This document shows, piece by piece, positions 24,668-37,600 of a stretch of 64,000 bases of DNA. The first letter of the stretch is position 1; each line of letters starts with the position of its first letter. Below the pieces are notes generated by a model. The model made no database searches and had not been told where the DNA came from. It saw only the letters and a list, made by a program, of their open reading frames with translations. The translations under genes and the position numbers were made by a program. Source of the DNA: Macrocystis pyrifera (Eukaryota > Sar > Phaeophyceae > Laminariales > Laminariaceae); NCBI GenBank assembly GCA_031763025.1, contig JASSKH010000028.1, positions 7,761,324-7,825,323 of the forward strand. The letters are read 5' to 3'.

Positions 24668-24900
24668 GAATGGAGGAGGGGGGGGGGGGTGCTCATGTCA
24701 TGCATGGCCGTAGTTGTATGACCATTGACCCTCGCATCCCTACAACGCTGGGAAGGAGCACGTCGGGTTTTCACCGACCAGACTGATATTACTTCCACCG
24801 AGCGCGCAGCGCCGTGAGGTGTTGCGTGAGTCGCGTGAAGGGTAAGCTACATCCTACTAAGAACCGCTTGTGAAGCAGACTTTCTCGAATTGGATGACAG

Positions 24901-24901
<1 letters not shown>
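24668..24901 (-). repeat. Family A repeat, truncated copy
   Basis: Same start as the other copies (G run, CATGCATGGCCGTAG). The match stops at GGATGACAGC, where a run of about 34 Gs begins. Confidence 0.85.

Positions 24902-24935
<34 letters not shown>
24902..24935. repeat. Pure G homopolymer of about 34 bp
   Basis: Joins the truncated family A copy to unrelated sequence. Confidence 0.95.
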
Positions 24936-24938
<3 letters not shown>

Positions 24939-26277
24939 AAGGAGAGGGGCAGCAGGCCAGTATGGAAAAGGAATGCACAGAAGTCAGTATTTGTACCGAT
25001 CGTTAATGTTCGGTATCGCCTTGCTGCATAGTGCGGCGGCGGTAGTGCATGGAAGGTTTTAGTTTTATGGCGTGTATTTCTCGTTCGCAGCACACTTAGC
25101 AGAAAAAAAAGAGGGGAAAACCCGTGTGGCTGCGACTGTTTCGGCGGCCGTACGTAGTACACGGAAGGTTTTGGCTGCATTTGTAGCCTGGTTTTTGTGT
25201 TTGTCCTGTACACTAGACAAACATTTTGAAATGAAAGAGACAAAATTCCGTTCGATTGCGAATAAATGCATTTGTTCCTGTGGCGAGCGGTTGTGTTCAG
25301 GTTCGGCGCGGCTGCTACCAACAGCACGAAGCTAAACAGACGAAAACCGGTCACCCTGTTCATCCGTGCTGATCATCATGTATCTCAATCCTTTGAGCTT
25401 TTACGATTCGCCGTATTTTTCGTCGTCTCTTATCAAAATACATGCTCGTCGCTCGCAGCATGCTTTTTGGACAAATCGAACCCTGCAGTTTTTTGCGACA
25501 CCTGTTATGGTCGCAATGTCTGAATGCCGCTCGTTCGTGGGGTTGGCGCTTCTCTTGTTGGCTGGTATTTTTATAGTGCAGGAAAGGACTGAGTCAACGT
25601 TAAAGAAGGTTGGGTGAGACAACTCTGCCCGTGACCAGTGGTCAACCACAAACACAATCTGAAGAGACGCAACGAAGTATGGCCAGGACCACACCAAAAT
25701 GCCCGCACCTTGGTACCCAGCACATGTACAGTATACCAAAAACCAGCTTCAAGTACGTGTACCTGGTACAGCAGTCGCGTTTTCTTTATGGTAGGTGGCG
25801 ATTTCGTCGCTTTCAAACCTGTAATAATTTGTAAACAACTCTGAGAGCCTACACCAACCATGCGTAGAGAGAAGTACCACACCACAGCTTGCAAAGATTA
25901 GTTTTGAGTAAATTTTCGATCCCACAGCTGTTATTGACAGCTTCGCTTTTAAAAATTTAATTTTCATACGTGCTTCAAAACGGTCGAGATTGCGGATGAC
26001 GTGCTGACTCGGTGTCGGCGCTCGCGCAGAGGTTTTTTTTTTCCGAGGAACCAAAGGCTATACCAGGTATATGTTTTTATATCCTGAGTTCTGTGACCCT
26101 TGGCATATATACCAAAAAAAGCTCCATCGTAACAGGCAATGTATGTGCCGGTATCGGTCAACCCGATCACTCCTCCTACTCCTCCTCTGAAGCCCACAGG
26201 TGGCCACTGTATGACTATATACATAATATTATCTGGGCCATCATCAATGTTTGACGTGGCAGCACTGGAAGAAGGAG

Positions 26278-26447
26278 CGTGTATTTACTCGAGAACATGT
26301 TTGATGCACACTGTTGTGTACGAGACGAATACAATTAACCCTAACCCTAACCCCAAGCCAATCACAGCAACTCTAACCCTGGCCCTGCTGAGTCAATCAG
26401 ACCAAATCTCGCATAAGTGGTACCAGGTAATATGCTCTACTGAATGA
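26278..26447. repeat. Left arm of a 2.3-kb inverted pair, with telomere-like repeats
   Basis: CTCGAGAACATG, GAGACGAATACAATTAACCC, TAACCCTAACCCCAAGCCAA, CAGACCAAATCTCGCATAAG. The reverse complement is found at 28425-28597. Confidence 0.75.
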
Positions 26448-27684
26448 ACAGGCCTACGCGTGCACATGCAACAGAGTGCGGACCAAGGTTGGACCTGGTT
26501 TACCCGGCCGCGTATTTTACACCATAATAATAGTCTCATTTACACCACCCCTATTCTACACCAGACAACATACACACGTTCGTCGCTATGTACACCTCAC
26601 CTACTACCCATGCCTGCGGTACCAGGTATATTGCAGTACGCAACTGACATCGAATTATATAAATCGCACGCATACATTGCATGCGCGTATGCGCGCGTTT
26701 TTTTTTATACCGATAGATACCGTACGTTTCAAAAGCGTTGGAAAAACCCCCCGAAAAATAATGTTTTAAATTACCAGAGGTGGTACTGGTACGAAACAAG
26801 CATATATCACGACAGCAGCCGTCGACGTATAAAGCAAACTAACTGAGGACGTGTCTTATGACCACGACCAGCGCCGTTCCGTTCCGCTCGTCCGCTGAAG
26901 GTTTCGGTTTTTTTCCGTCGATCGCCCGCAACAAATTTTAAAGCCCCATCGCATCTCCGGCGGGAATTCCAAAACAAAAACAAAAACAAAACCAACATAT
27001 CGACAGGCGTTTCGACACCCAAAATAAATATACCGGCATGTAATACCTCGCAACTCCTTTTGATTCCCCTTCTTGAACGATGCTCCACACAGCAGCAGCA
27101 GCAGCAGTTACTGAGTAGCAGTGGTGGTGCGGTGGTATGTCGGACGGAAATCTCTCGTCTCCTCAAACGCCAGCACAAATGTCGTGACAGCAACACGACA
27201 TGAGTACCAGGTACGTCTTATTATCAGTCATCCACGACCAAAGCCAAGGAAGGGATACGAAACAGAAATCCCTGCCGAAGATACAACCCAACTTTCACGG
27301 GAAAACGATCGACGCACGAATCGCTTAGACTTTTTTTTGCCTGTACGTCGACGGCCGTGCACTGCTGTTGTACTGTTGTTTTGCGAAGGTGCGAAGAAGT
27401 GCAGTACGTACCGGGTATCTTGCGGCATACAAATGAATTGCTGAGATTTCCTGTGCCGTTACTTGATTTTTTAAGATTTTTCGCCAAAGATACGGCTGCA
27501 TTATTAATATATTCCGCCGCATTTTGGGAATGCTTTCACCATATCCGGTCACCACGCCTGCTCGCCCTGTGACAGGCGACAGACAGGACTGCTGTAGTGC
27601 GACAGGTCATGTAGCTCCCGCCTGCGGCACCGAGGCTCCAACAAGGCACTACAGTATCATCAGCATACTGTTGTTGCTGCAAGG

Positions 27685-28249
27685 ATGGGAGGAGACGATG
27701 CTTTTCAGGTGGTGGTGGGGAGCCACGACAAAGCTGCCGCTCCTGCATCGTCCCCAGGTCGAGTAGCGAAAGCAACTCGCCGAAAGGGTAACAAAAGCCG
27801 ACCACAGTCGGCTCCTTCCAAGATATCGAGGAACGCCAACGCGAACGCCAAGCCCAACCCCGCCGGTGCAGACACCGCCACGAGACCTCGCAGCAACAGA
27901 AAGGTTGGGAAAACGAGCCGGCTGGGCTCGAGGATGCGCGAAGATGTCAGCAGCGCTCGTTCCTCGTCTACTCCGGCTCTGCATACGACGACGACCACCA
28001 CCAACCACAACGGCGAGAGCGCAAAAAACATGAACAACGGCGACGATCCTCGAGAAGAAGAGCAGGGGCGACGTTGTCTCGAGCAGGGCAAGGGATCTAC
28101 TGCCGGTGTGGCCTTGGGTGTGGATGGCGACAGCACACCGTTGGGCGATGCCCGAAGGGATGATCAGCAGATGCAGCTTATGGAGCTCAGAAATCAGGAG
28201 CTTTTGTCTCGCTGCCGGCATCTGGAGCAGCGCTGCGCGCATTTTGAGT
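27685..28249 (+). CDS. Coiled-coil gene exon 1 (N-terminus)
   Basis: The ATG at 27685 opens MGGDDAFQVVVGSHDKAAA, then a disordered basic region, then a first helical stretch (QQMQLMELRNQELLSRCRHL). The open frame stops at 28252. Exon 2 needs a phase-1 donor, and the only one near is the weak T/GTTGAG at 28250, so this junction is the least certain in the model. A missed microexon is possible. Confidence 0.6.
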
Positions 28250-31200
28250 GTTGAGTGTTTACTACTTAAAGTGATGTGCTTACAATTTTGCTGTACCTGG
28301 TATACCAGGTATAAGATACACGACGAACTCTCGTTGATAGACCCCACCGAGAAGTAGATGTCCAAACAACGATCCATCCGTTACCGACCACCATTGAATG
28401 GCGTCCAAGCCAGCCTCTAGTAGAGCTTATGACTCATTCGAGATTTGGCCTGATTAGCTTGCGTAGTAGGGTCAGGGTCAGGGTCAGGGTTGGTCTGATT
28501 GGCTTAGAGGGTTAGGGTTGAGGTTAGGGTTAGGTACTTTTCGTCTCCTACACAAATGTTACGTCTTAATACCATGTTCTCGAATACGTGGTAAGCAACC
28601 CTCGTCCCGGCCGCGGTATGATAGATATACATTTCCAGTCATAACGTCAGAATGAGTGATTAGCTCTACTGACTGTATCTACTGTATCTATACCTAAGGC
28701 CGAACCAAAACCCTACTTTTGAGAAACGTCCACAGAACATTCATGTATACCGTTCTGCTACGTATACGTACCATTCTGCTACGTACGAGTATGCATGCTA
28801 CACTATTACGGAGGACCATGGTAAATGGGACCAAATATTGTTAGTAAAAATACGTAATTATATAGGTTTTTGTCTGCACCGTAGGTCCTATTAACTGTGC
28901 CCCCCCGTAATAGTGTACTGGTACGCTTTTTTTTGCGAAGTGACATTACGTGCGATTCATTGTATTTCCTACTCTCGTTTCGGCTCTCAACTTGTTTGCA
29001 CATTCATGCATGTATGTGTGGTACTGTTGTAAACATATGCTGTGCCGGCAGTCGATGTCAATGCCAACAAGGCAGCGCTTGTGTCCTACAAAGCCGAGGT
29101 TCGCGCCAAGTCTATGGCGGTCAGCAAGGCGGAAATCGTTCTGAACGAGGTGTGCGCGGCGATGGCCAGCCGCCTCGGGCGGGTCGACGGGGTCACCATA
29201 TCGCCCAACAAAGGGAGAATTCTACTTGAGGTGCGTGCGAATACAACACGCACGTGTCCACTTTTTTTCTCGTGGCCGAATCTCTCTTGTGTACCGTTCG
29301 TAGCAAAATGCGGCGCAGAGGGGTGGTGTTCTTGATGCGGGCGATCCGGAAATGGATCCTCATTTACCTGACTTTACGTCGATGGCTACAGGTAGTCGTT
29401 TCCTCAGCGCCGGTGGTGGTGCGAAACAAGCATGCTGGAGGTTAACCTTACTGTACAGTACTGGTGTGGTGCCGTTGCCATTTCCTGTGCTCATCGACAC
29501 TGCTGTCCGAACCTGCGGGGTCCCCGGCAGTCAACAGTCCCAACGGGTCGCGAATTCAGGCTGGGAAAAGTGCTAAAAAAAAGTGAGGGCCATCGTGCAC
29601 AACAACAGTTGGGTGCCACAGCATGAACACCAACAACACCGCGCCATTTCTTCTGCAGTAGCTCCATGAGTCCGGTAAAAAACAGCCAACAACAAGAACC
29701 TGAATAATCCTGATCAATATCGTAAGAAAACCTGTTTCCGCGTTTCCGTGTTTCTGTGCTGGGTGTACTGTAGACCAGTGACATGATACATCATTATCAC
29801 TTTTTATTGTTGGTTTGTGGGAATGCTGATCTGTCAAGTTGCGGAGAGGGTTAATCATCCCACCTCTTCCACCCCCCCCCCCCCTCTATATATATTATAT
29901 ATGGGTTGGGTTGGCGTCGGTTGGCAACGACACTGTAAAACATGCCGCTCACTACGTGAGCTAGACACCCAGGGTACCGTTTTTTTTTGTTTTTTTTTAT
30001 TGGCGGTCGCCCACAGCTGGTGGTCGAGTTAGATCATTTGTGCGAGGTAAAGAACCTTTACTCTGCGCAAGGGAATTGATCGTATCACGTAGTGTTCAAG
30101 GTAAGGCACCCAAGAGGCAGCTACATGGTACTCCCATTGCTGTCTCTGGAAGTGGCTACACCGGAAATTAAACTAACTCATCGAAGCTGTCATCCATGTG
30201 CAAGTCCGCCTCACAAGCGGTTCTTAGTAGGATGCAGCTCACCCTTCATGCGACTCGCCGGACACCTCACGGCGCTTCGCGCTTGGTGCAAGCAATGTCT
30301 GCCTGGTCGGTGTAAACCCGACATGCTCCGTCCCGACATTGTGGGGATGCGAGGGTCTATGGTCATACGACTACGGCCATGCATGAGATCGAGTACATCT
30401 CTCCTATCGAGTACCCCCCCCCCCTCCCCCATTGCTGCCTCTGGAAGTGGCCTCACCAGTAAATTAAACTAAATAACTGAAGCCGTCATCCATGTGCAAG
30501 TCCGCCTCTGGAGCAGTTCTTAGTAGTATGCAGCTCACCCTTCATACGACTCGCCGAACACCTCATGGCGCGTCGCGCTTGGTGCAAGCAATGTCTGCCT
30601 GGTAGGTGAAAACCCGACGTGCTCCGTCCCGGCATTGTAGGGATGCAAGGGTCTATTGTCACACGACTACGGCCACGCATGATATCAAGTACACCCCTCC
30701 CCTTTCCCCTCCCCCCCCCCCCCCCCCCTCCATGAAGGTGCACGAATCCCCCGCGGAGTTCGCGGCACAAATTAAAAAGAATACGTTCCTGCAGCTGACC
30801 AAGTGGGAAGTCGATCGTGCCGCGCTGGAGGCGCTAGCGGAACGTGCCGGCGCTGAGGCGGCCGTGGCCGCGAAAGTGCACGAGGCGGAGCGCGCCGACC
30901 TGTCGGCTCACGTAGGCCGGCTCGAAGAGCGGATAAAAGAGATGGAAGGCGTTAACGCACAGCTGGCGACTGACGCGGAGGCGGCCGCCGAAGAAAGGTA
31001 TGCACACGTATATATGCCGGTGTTTTGAGTGAGTATAATTATTGTTATTGCGTTTGCCATCCGACGATATGTTTTCAATGTCGATCAATCATAAATTTTC
31101 TCGCAAAGAGAAAAACCTAGGGGAGACAAAAAAAAAAAAAGTTCGCTCGAAGTCTTTACCCCTCCTTTCTGTACCTGTTTCCTGTTTAATGCCTGTGTCG

Positions 31201-31610
31201 TTCTTCCCATTGCATGCTTGACTAAGCTATTTTCTTTATGTTGTTGTCCCAGCCAGCGCACTGAGGGAGGCACGGGTGGCGACGGATCCGCGGCAGTTTG
31301 TTTTCGTCGTCGGCACACTATTGCATGGCTGAATGTGCGGTTTTCCACTCAAGCTGTCAAGTGCACTGGCTGAATCCCCTTACAGGTGGTGCGGAGGCCG
31401 TGCAGAGAATGCGCACAAGATGGCAGAAGCGCGAACACACTGCGGACATGTCCGTTGTTCTCGCCCGTTTTCTTTCGTCTGGGCGCTTCGATGAAACCGT
31501 CGATCCAATTTAAGTTTCTGCACTGCAGCTAATGTAAACGTAGCTCGAACTTGACCTGGAACAAGTCAGTGCGTTTGCGCTGAGATACTTCGTGAGACAG
31601 ACCGGAGAAG

Positions 31611-31645
<35 letters not shown>

Positions 31646-34600
31646 ACCTGTGAACACCCAACGTGCTCCTCCGTCCCGGCATTGTAGGGAGGCGAGGGTC
31701 TATGGTCATACTACTGCAGTACGGCCATGAATGACATGAATGCACGCCCCCCCGCCCGCCCGCCCGCCCGCCCCGCCCGCCCGCCCGCCGTTGGCGACCC
31801 TTCGTACACCCATAGTCGTCGTAAGTACGAGATCGTTTCTTCGGCGAAGAGCGAGGTCTTCAACGCACTCGAGGCCGCGGCTGAACGGAATAAGCAGCTT
31901 TGCCAGGCGGCCGTCGACAAGGAAAAGGAGTTCCAGGTGATATGATACAGCCTGGAAGCAGCTGTTAAAAAATCGTTCAAATTTCATAACATAATAATCA
32001 CCCGTCTCGGGGGGACACTCGGGAAATCAGGACAGAAAGACAGCAGTGGCGTGGGCGTCTCTGTGGAGACGACCGTAGGCACGAGTGAGGCGACGCAGCT
32101 CGTTGTCGTCCACCCCAACTTCCCTCTGTTTTCTGATTGGCCAAGCAGAGTCAGCTACGTAACAACGCCGTTTCAAAACACGGGAAAATTGTGGAGGAGC
32201 TACGACCGCATGGGCTCGAAGCACACGGGGGGTTTTGTCTTCCCTTCGACGGGTCCAATCTCAAACGATTTCCTTGCGTTGATTTCGCAATAGAAAAAAC
32301 CCCCACTCTGCTCGAAAATAATAGGGACTGTCTGGGCATTCAATATACGTACCGCAACGTTCCTTACATTGCCAAACTGGATCGTACATGCATAAATACT
32401 TACACCTGTCTGCGCTATTTGTTGCGGCAAGACAGCTTTGGAAGCAGAAGTCGCAGCTTTTTTTTTCGCCCCACCCTTCCGGCAAGGGCGGGCCGCGATT
32501 CCCCCGGGGATAGAGGCAGTAACGTCGTCGCGAACAACCCGGCCTTCACACAATCGCAGGCCGAGCTGGACCGTTTCATGGAGTACCCCAAAGCTGCCGA
32601 GGGCATGGCAGAGGAGTTGGACAAGTGAGTTTTATGTTTGTTTCCCCCGCCTGACGTTCCGGATTCAAAACCGGAGTGAGACAGACCGCCGGCGCGCATG
32701 GAAAAAAACCCACTTGTGCGCACCGCAAAAACTACAGCAGTGCAGTTATTATTATTTGCTGTCTACATTATTGCCCCCGAGACGCGTGCAACAACGACAG
32801 GGGGCAGCAACATTTTTTTTTTCGTCGCCCGAAAAAACATTTCTGACCGACTATTAGCAGACTCCTAGAAAAACCATTGTCTGACCGACTATTAGCAGGC
32901 TCCTGGACTGAGGAAGCACCCGATGAGGCATATGCCTTGTAAGGCATGCAATCAAGGCATGCCTTACCGTTGCGAAATCCCTCTATTCTGACCCCTTTGG
33001 GACGCGGAGATAGCATCCTAAAAACGATCACAACTCTTGCTGTTATCAACGATTGAACCGCCTACGAGCAGTACGGGTGGAAATCACGTTGCGCCTTTGC
33101 CGTACGGCTCCATGGCTTCTATAACTCGGGCATCAATTTTGTATCATCTCCCACTCACGCAGTGGCCACAACGGTTGCTGTAAGCGTCACATTTTATCGT
33201 TAGTATTGATAGCGGTTTTGCAATATAAAGTTCGAACAAATACCTACCAAGCACCTACGATTAAGCCGAGGTTGAACCGTCAACAATGCTTTCTTGTTTT
33301 TTATAAAAAAACAAACATGATGTTAACGCTTCTCAAGCGAGGATCCATAGGAAAACTAAGCACATGAATATACCCTTACCACATGTTCCTGTTGTAACAT
33401 CGCGTGGTACGTTAATTCGTATATAGTTTGGGATCGATGAGGCCTCCTGCTGCGACCAGCCGGAAACTCTCACCCAGGGTTACTACTCCAGCGTTGATTG
33501 TCTGGCAACCAACGCGGCACCTCGTCGCAGAGAGTAGGTACCCCGGTAAAATAAACACTAACGAAACTGATGTCGTTGTCGAGGGTACACCTCGCTACCA
33601 ACGATGGGCGGGCGGGATGGTCTGTTTCATCCTAGCATCTTTCTACTTTGTCTTGCTGTTGTTGAGCTGCGATATCGCTCACGGAGTGATACTCAATCAC
33701 TGTCTCCCGATACAACAAAGAGGCTTTCCCGAAAAGGGATCCACCCTGCTGGCGTCCCCTCGTTTCTGTTCCAGATGACGACTAAACAAACATGCAAAAT
33801 GAGATGTGCAACTCTCATCTACATACATACCTGCTGAGCTTTAAGGCTTAGGTGCTAGAAAATACCGTAGAGCTTTTCTTTGTCCGAAGCTAATAGAAGC
33901 TACCAGGTTAGTACATAGCAGTGCATACGCACGCAGAAAAACGCTCAAACAATCCGTACTCTTAGGCGAGTACTGTAGTATGCGCGCCTCCGGCAATTTC
34001 AGAATATGGGAAAACAAAATCTGCCCTGTTTAATGCATTCACCCGCAACCGCGAGGTCCGCGTATGGATATAATATTGCCCCCGCGACGAGGGGGGTCCT
34101 GGGGTCCCGAGGAGATACGGGCAACGTTTCAAGCGCGTACTTCGAAGAGCACAGTAGTACGCGAAAGCACTGAAGATTTAGAGAGCTGAGACTTTCAGGC
34201 TCGCGCTATTTTTGCATGAAGAAGAGACAAGAACGCGGTCCTTTTCACGCTGAAATTAAGAGCAAGAACGCAACCTACCGTGCCTTGCTTGAGAGGATTC
34301 GAGCCTGGGCCAAAAAGAAAGAGATCCTTAAAGTCGGTGTCGCGTATGGCACTTTAAAAACATTTTGTACGCCTAGGACAGATCAGATAGAACGTGATCT
34401 ACGTAGATCATCTAGACCCCCACCTGCCGTTTGGGAGAGCTCGTGCGGGATCTGCATACGTAGCTAGCACAGAATCAACCCAGGAAGACATGCGTTACGT
34501 AGGCCCGTGCGGACTATACGCATCCCTCCCCACCCGGCAATATGAGCTATTATATACGACCACGCAAGATCGGGAATAGATCTATCTATCTGCCGCGAAG

Positions 34601-37600
34601 GATCTAGATCATGAAGCGGAAGCCGATGATCTAGATCATGGTCTGTTCGAGTTGCGATTTTGTCCTCAAAGTACACGCTCACCGACTGCCACTTCTTGCC
34701 TGGTCTTATCTCTACTATTAATATTAGCACTCTGACCGGTAAAAGCAGACCCGTTTGTGCTCTTATGTGCATACAAGAAGGAGCTCGAATTTCCCGGTCA
34801 GTGGTAGATAATGTGTGTGTACTCGTCTTTTCTCCTGTTTGCGTCACCAGGTGCCGAAAGAACGCTCGACGAGAAAAAAACTTGGCGGCCTTGGAGGCCA
34901 AGGAGTTTCGGCGGCAGCTGCAGACGTTCCAGAAGTGGCACACGGAAAACAAGGATCTGCGTCGGAGGGTCAGGCTGCAGAATGGGAAGGTGCATCACGC
35001 CGACGCCAAACGCGTCCATCCTTCCCCCCCCCCCCTATATATATATTATATGGGTTGGGTTGGTGTCGGTTGGCAACGACACTGTAAAACATGCCGCTCA
35101 CTACGTGAGCTAGACATCCAGGGTACCGTTTTTTTTTTTCTTCTTTTTTTTTGGCGGTCGCCCACAGCTGGTGGTCTAGTTAGATCATTTGTGCGAGGTA
35201 AAGAACCTTTACTCTGCGCAAGGGAATTGATCGTATCACGTAGTGTTCAAGGTAAAGCACCCAAGAGGCAGTTACATAGTACTCCCATTGCTGTCTCTGG
35301 AAGTGGCCACACCGGAAATTAGACTAACTCATTGAAGCTGTCATCCATATGCAAGTCCGCCTCACAAGCGGTTCTTAGTAGGATGCAGCTCACCCTTCAT
35401 GCGACTCGCCGGACACCTCACGGCGCTTCGCGCTTGGTGCAAGCAATGTCCGCCTGGTCGGTGAAAACCCGACATGCTCCGTCCCGGCAATTGTAGGGAT
35501 GCTAGGGTCTATGGTCATACGACCACGGCCATGCATGAGATCCGAGTACATCTCTCCTATCGAGTACCCCCCCCCCCCCCCCCCCCCCCCCCCGCTTAGG
35601 ATGCAGCTCACCCTTCATGCGACTCGCCCAACACCTCACGGCGCTTCGCGCTTGGGGCAAGTAATGTCTGCCTGCTCAGTGAAAACCCAACGCGCTCCTT
35701 CCCGGCATTGTAGGGATGCGAGGGTCTACTGTCAAACGACTACGGCCATGCATGATAATGAGTACACCCCCCCCCCCTCCAACCCCGCCCGCCCCACCCC
35801 TCCACCTCGCCGATGACAAATACAGATCAGACAGTGTACGTACGAGTTCACTGTCATTGTTTTTACAATATTAATCAATATTGATAGGGAGTGAAGTAAT
35901 TAAGTTCTCAGGTCGTTTTGCTGAAAAGACGATATTTTATGTTCACTGGGCCATAGAGGGCACCCTCTTTTCGAGGGGGGGGGCAAACGTTTCTGCCGAC
36001 CAATGTTCAGAACGGCGAAGGGCGTGGCAAACAACCGACAACGTAATGGTGGACTGCCGGCCAGTGAGATGTTCCTGTCGCCCACCATCATGCATTTTGC
36101 TGTGAAGCAGCGCTAGGCGTACGTCTGTGGGCATATGCCGCCAGCTTGGGGTGCCCTTGTAGACACACGGTACGCCGTTCCGACACGCTATCTATCATCA
36201 GCACATGCATTCCAGCGTACGCGAAGGTACTGCTGCATTAGTCTGCGCTGTTGCGACATGCCACCATTGACACGAGTCCAGCATACGCGTGTTTGAGGGA
36301 GGGAGGAGGGGTGAAGAAGACGGAACTACAGAGAGAGAACGAGACGGCGGGGGAGATTTTTCCCTTGGTACGACCGCTAGCCGCTAGGAGTACCAGGAAG
36401 CAATACCGCGCAGCCACTCTGCGCGTTGAAACATACGCGCAGCAGCTACTGGTGCAAAACAGGCAGGGTTGTGGACGGGTCGGGCCGAGTCTTGCGGGTC
36501 AAGTGAGGTCTGGTAGGGGTGACCCGACCCGACCCGAGAGAGTTTGAAAACCTCCTGACCCGACCCCACCGGACCCAACCCGACCCAACCCGACCCGACC
36601 AATGCGATTTCGAAGAGTTCCTGTCCCGGCTCGCGGATTGAGATCATGACCCGCGAAAGAGTCCCGAAAACAAGCCATTTCTATAGACAAACAAGGGAGT
36701 TGCCGTTCGATGCTGCCCGCCTTGACCTCTTCGTCGATCCTCTATTATTAGGCCCTTGCCCTGCGGCGGCAACTGACGGTGGCAGAAGCGGAGCTAGCGG
36801 GAAGGGCGTCCACAAGGAAAGCGGTGATCGGGGGAACGGTCGACCGGCTACAACGAGCCGAGGCCTCGGCGAAGCAACAGGTATTTTTTTTAGCAGCAGG
36901 ATTTCGTTGGAAAAGTGTCTTGGTCGCCACACCGCACGGATTTTCGCTTGGTGCGTCAATACAATCACGGGCGGAGTACTACCTGGTATGTCTATCGGTC
37001 ACACCTACCAGGTGTCAGCGTTCCCCCTCCAGCGATGTTTTGCACCAATTATGTACGAACACGTCAGGCTATGAGTTCGACCGATTGTGTGGTTGATACT
37101 CAGCGTGTTTTGCTTCGGTCGGTTCTCGAAAACTTGAAAAGTGTGCTATTTTACACGCAGTAACGTCTAGATCGCCGTGGAGGTGTGCACACGATCGAGA
37201 GTACTCTCGGCGGTGGGTTTCTCTTTTTCGCCAGCCCGTTGCTCTCGCCCACTTTTTTTCGACAGCGGTGCACCAACCACCATGTGTTGTTTGCGCGTGG
37301 TGCTCTATTTCTGCGCAAGCCAGGCGCTGAGATATCGTGAGTCGGCGGGGTCTAGAGCGGCGAGGGTCACTCAGCTAGAGGCGGAGGTGGCGTCCCTCAA
37401 GGCAGCCTTGCAGAGCTTAAGCCGCAAGTGAGAAAAAGAGCCCCCTGTCTCCTGTGCGTTGTACCGTGACGTACCGTACAGTAAAATCTTAAGGCACGTG
37501 TACGCACTCCACGCAAGCCTTAAAAAAACAAACGCAAACGTGCAAGCTCCAAGCACGATGCGCCGGTCGATGATTTTTTTTCTACGCAACTCTCTGGCAT

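Larger units (their letters stand above)
23400..26270. other. No gene assigned
   Basis: A truncated family A copy and a long G run near 24.9 kb; otherwise unassigned sequence. Confidence 0.5.

Noticed and set aside
30330..30400. CTACGGCCAT at the family A end as a 5S rRNA-derived start
   Set aside because: Only about ten bases match, and none of the inner 5S promoter elements follow.
34199..34340. Plus-strand helical frame (RALLERIRAWAKKKEILK) as an extra coiled-coil exon
   Set aside because: Its boundaries are phase 1, but the flanking introns are phase 2 on both sides, and exons 5 and 6 already join correctly.
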